Assembly: GCA_964653595.1 (NCBI GenBank)
Contig: CAZZHH010000072.1
Coordinates: 1 to 15,634, forward strand
Direction: 5' to 3'
Length of the DNA stretch: 15,634 nucleotides
Origin: JBAXTE01 sp964653595
GTDB taxonomy: Bacteria > Bacteroidota > Bacteroidia > Bacteroidales > WCHB1-69
Shown piece by piece: positions 13,761-15,634 of the stretch. The position numbers and the translations under genes are program-made. Each line of letters starts with the position of its first letter. Position 1 is the stretch's first letter. Under the pieces are notes generated by a model. That model had not been told where the DNA came from, made no database searches, and was given only the letters and a program-made list of their open reading frames with translations.

Positions 13761-14915
13761 ATGATAAAAATATTAACCATAGTAGGGGCTCGGCCTCAGA
13801 TTATTAAAGCTGCGGCTATCAGTCGTTGTATCCGAAACAATTTTTCGCAACAGATAAAAGAGTATATCCTACATACAGGGCAACACTACGACGAAAAGAT
13901 GTCGGAGATTTTTTTTACAGAGTTGAATATTCCTCGTCCCGATTTTAATTTAAATGTGGGTTCTAGTAATCACGGCGATCAAACCGCAAAAATGATTGTC
14001 GGGATTGAGAAGGTGCTGGAAGAAATTGCTCCGAATTTCCTATTAGTCTATGGGGATACCAACTCTACTTTGGCCGGTGCTATTGCAGCCTCTAAACTTC
14101 ACATTCCAATTATCCATGTTGAAGCCGGATTACGCTCCTTCAACAAAAGGATGCCCGAAGAGATTAACAGAATTCTCTGCGACCATATCTCAACTCTTCT
14201 GTTTTCGCCAACAGAAACTGGTGTCAATAATCTTAAAAGAGAAGGTTTTGTGATGGATAATGTGGGACCATTCTCTATTGATAACCCCAAAGTGTTCCAT
14301 AGTGGAGATATTATGTTTGATAATAGTCTCTATTTTGCACAAAAGGCTAAAGAGGATTCAAAGGTGTTTGAGCAAAATGGTCTGTTGCCTAATGAATATA
14401 TGTTATGCACCATTCATCGGGATAACAATACCGATGATCCTCAACGATTGAATGCTATTTTTTCTGCTTTGCAAAAAATCCAATATCATTCTGGTAAAAA
14501 AGTGATTTTGCCACTACACCCCAGAACCAAAAAAATATTGCCATTAAATCTTGCCAACTCAACATATCATCAAATAATGTCCAATGAAAATATATTGTTG
14601 GTAGAGCCAGTTTCTTTTTTAGATATGATTCAGTTAGAAGCTAATGCTTCGCTGATACTCACCGACTCTGGCGGCGTTCAGAAGGAAGCATTCTTTTTTG
14701 AAAAGCCTTGTGTGATTCTTCGACCTCAAACAGAATGGGTAGAACTAACCCAAAATGGCACCGCAATTTTAGCAGATGCAGATGAAAATAAAATAATTTT
14801 TGCATATAATTCGTTAATTAACAATTCTGAAATGGTTTTTTCTCCTATATTTGGCAATGGAAATGCTGCAAATTTAATTTGTACTAAAATTATGGAATAT
14901 GCAAAAAACGCATGA
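13761..14915 (+). CDS. wecB: UDP-N-acetylglucosamine 2-epimerase (non-hydrolysing)
   Basis: This 384-residue cytoplasmic enzyme interconverts UDP-GlcNAc and UDP-ManNAc, supplying ManNAc-type sugars for surface polysaccharide or O-antigen. The family motifs appear in order: VGARPQIIK (8-16), HTGQHYD (38-44), YGDTNSTLAG with D99, HVEAGLRS with E121, MPEEINR with E134, TIHRDNN with H219, and TDSGGVQKEA (301-310). These correspond to the nucleotide and catalytic positions known from WecB. The motif after the catalytic His reads HRDNN rather than the HRxEN common in enterobacterial enzymes. Length is normal. No glycosyltransferase or dehydrogenase gene is adjacent, so the polysaccharide it serves cannot be named. 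Its end overlaps the next gene by 17 nt. Confidence 0.93.
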   Translation: MIKILTIVGARPQIIKAAAISRCIRNNFSQQIKEYILHTGQHYDEKMSEIFFTELNIPRPDFNLNVGSSNHGDQTAKMIVGIEKVLEEIAPNFLLVYGDTNSTLAGAIAASKLHIPIIHVEAGLRSFNKRMPEEINRILCDHISTLLFSPTETGVNNLKREGFVMDNVGPFSIDNPKVFHSGDIMFDNSLYFAQKAKEDSKVFEQNGLLPNEYMLCTIHRDNNTDDPQRLNAIFSALQKIQYHSGKKVILPLHPRTKKILPLNLANSTYHQIMSNENILLVEPVSFLDMIQLEANASLILTDSGGVQKEAFFFEKPCVILRPQTEWVELTQNGTAILADADENKIIFAYNSLINNSEMVFSPIFGNGNAANLICTKIMEYAKNA

Positions 14916-15507
14916 TATTACAATTCAAGAGCAAAAAATAGCTTTAAGAAAATACGTTAAGAAGATAAAATCGCTTATGTCTCTCGATGAAAAGAGAATA
15001 CAATCTGCCGAAATTTGCCAACAATTAGAGTCGTTACCTGAATTTGTAAACGCAAAAGTTGTTATGTTATATTGGGCAATGAACGATGAGGTGAACCTTG
15101 AATATCTGATCAACAAGTGGTATGACAAAAAGACTATTTTGTTGCCTTGTGTTACCGATGATATTTTAGAAATTAGACAATTTACAGGAAAAGATTCCAT
15201 GAAAATGGGCCCTTCCTTTGGCATTTTAGAACCTGTTGGTGATAAATTTACTGCCGTTGACAAAATTGAATTTGTGGTGATTCCAGGTGTGGCTTTTGAT
15301 ATCGACAATAACCGAATGGGGCGCGGAAGAGGATATTATGATAAGTTTCTCCCTCACACAAAAGCCCATAAAGTAGGCGTTTGTTTCAACGTGCAACTTT
15401 TTGAACAGGTTCCTCACGATGCCCTTGACATCAAGATGGATACTGTCGTATATCCTCAGGCCAAATTTACACATGATAAGATTATCAAAGATATTTTCAT
15501 GAACTAG
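14899..15507 (+). CDS. 5-formyltetrahydrofolate cyclo-ligase
   Basis: The 202-residue cytoplasmic enzyme converts 5-formyl-THF and ATP to 5,10-methenyl-THF, returning stored folate to one-carbon metabolism. Seen motifs: the N-terminal LRKYVKKIK helix with basic ATP-binding residues, YWAMNDEVN (58-66), VVIPGVAFD (126-134) and MGRGRGYYDKFL (140-151), the hallmark phosphate-binding loop of the family. Length is typical. Start ATG 14899 lies within the epimerase gene (17-nt overlap, different frame), and no later in-frame ATG would keep the N-terminal helix, so translation is probably coupled to the epimerase although the pathways are unrelated. I see no convincing terminator after it. Confidence 0.92.
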   Translation: MQKTHDITIQEQKIALRKYVKKIKSLMSLDEKRIQSAEICQQLESLPEFVNAKVVMLYWAMNDEVNLEYLINKWYDKKTILLPCVTDDILEIRQFTGKDSMKMGPSFGILEPVGDKFTAVDKIEFVVIPGVAFDIDNNRMGRGRGYYDKFLPHTKAHKVGVCFNVQLFEQVPHDALDIKMDTVVYPQAKFTHDKIIKDIFMN

Positions 15508-15540
15508 CGCACAGTTTTAATAATAACAGTTTTTTATTTT

Positions 15541-15634
15541 ATCTGGTTTATTGAGATTCCTCATTCCACTTCGTTTCATTACCAATGACAGAATTTCGTA
15601 TGATAAAAAGCCGCCCGTTCGACAGGCTCAGGGT
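15541..15634. repeat. Probable interspersed repeat fragment at window end
   Basis: The sequence after the last gene contains a GAGATTCCTCATTCC stretch, an AATGACAG stretch, and ends CGTTCGACAGGCTCAGGGT. These resemble scattered intergenic repeats I recall from Bacteroidota genomes; the last motif is related on the opposite strand (ACCCTGAGCCTGTCGAACG) to the GTC...GTCGAAGGAT flanks of the palindromic elements near 10965. The element runs off the window, so its extent is unknown. Confidence 0.4.

Noticed and set aside
1..15634. Defence island, prophage or insertion sequence
   Set aside because: No transposase, integrase, recombinase, phage structural, nuclease or toxin-antitoxin motifs are seen in any gene-length frame. 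No tRNA or rRNA was recognised.

Overview
The window comes from an AT-rich member of the Bacteroidota. The evidence is three consecutive secreted proteins with type IX secretion system (T9SS) C-terminal sorting domains (types A and B), a TonB-dependent receptor with a carboxypeptidase-regulatory-like N-terminal domain followed by a DUF4249 lipoprotein, and promoter boxes of the TAnnTTTG type. Shine-Dalgarno sites are not obvious. The phylum assignment is firm; genus or family cannot be read from the window. All genes are on the + strand.

Layout. (1) Positions 1-247 are an AT-rich leader region with no gene. (2) Positions 248-4316 hold one large T9SS-type cargo gene (PKD domain, long beta-helix region, Gly-rich linker, type A sorting domain) that is broken in three places: the signal-peptide end is out of frame with the only plausible ATG, a one-base frame change sits at an A6 tract near 1024-1029, and an in-frame TAA at 4167-4169 cuts off the sorting domain. 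A hairpin terminator follows the original stop. (3) Positions 4383-5654 encode a T9SS type B cargo protein. (4) After a 9-bp tandem repeat and a likely promoter come an M6-type secreted metalloprotease (5951-8554), a TonB-dependent receptor 3 nt downstream (8558-10894), a REP-like inverted pair of palindromic elements, and a DUF4249 lipoprotein (11119-11949). This looks like a proteolysis and uptake module at the cell surface. (5) From a second likely promoter the content becomes housekeeping: a DUF58 protein (12008-12940) overlapping radC (12940-13638), another 9-bp tandem repeat, then a UDP-GlcNAc 2-epimerase (13761-14915) overlapping a 5-formyltetrahydrofolate cyclo-ligase (14899-15507). 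The window ends in a fragment that looks like an interspersed repeat.

The most interesting signals are the broken or possibly recoded or phase-variable T9SS cargo gene, an abrupt GC jump inside both neighbouring cargo genes that separates an AT-rich passenger from a GC-richer C-terminal secretion module, and repeat elements that begin exactly at stop codons or sit inside an apparent operon. I did not find a clear new defence or mobile system here.
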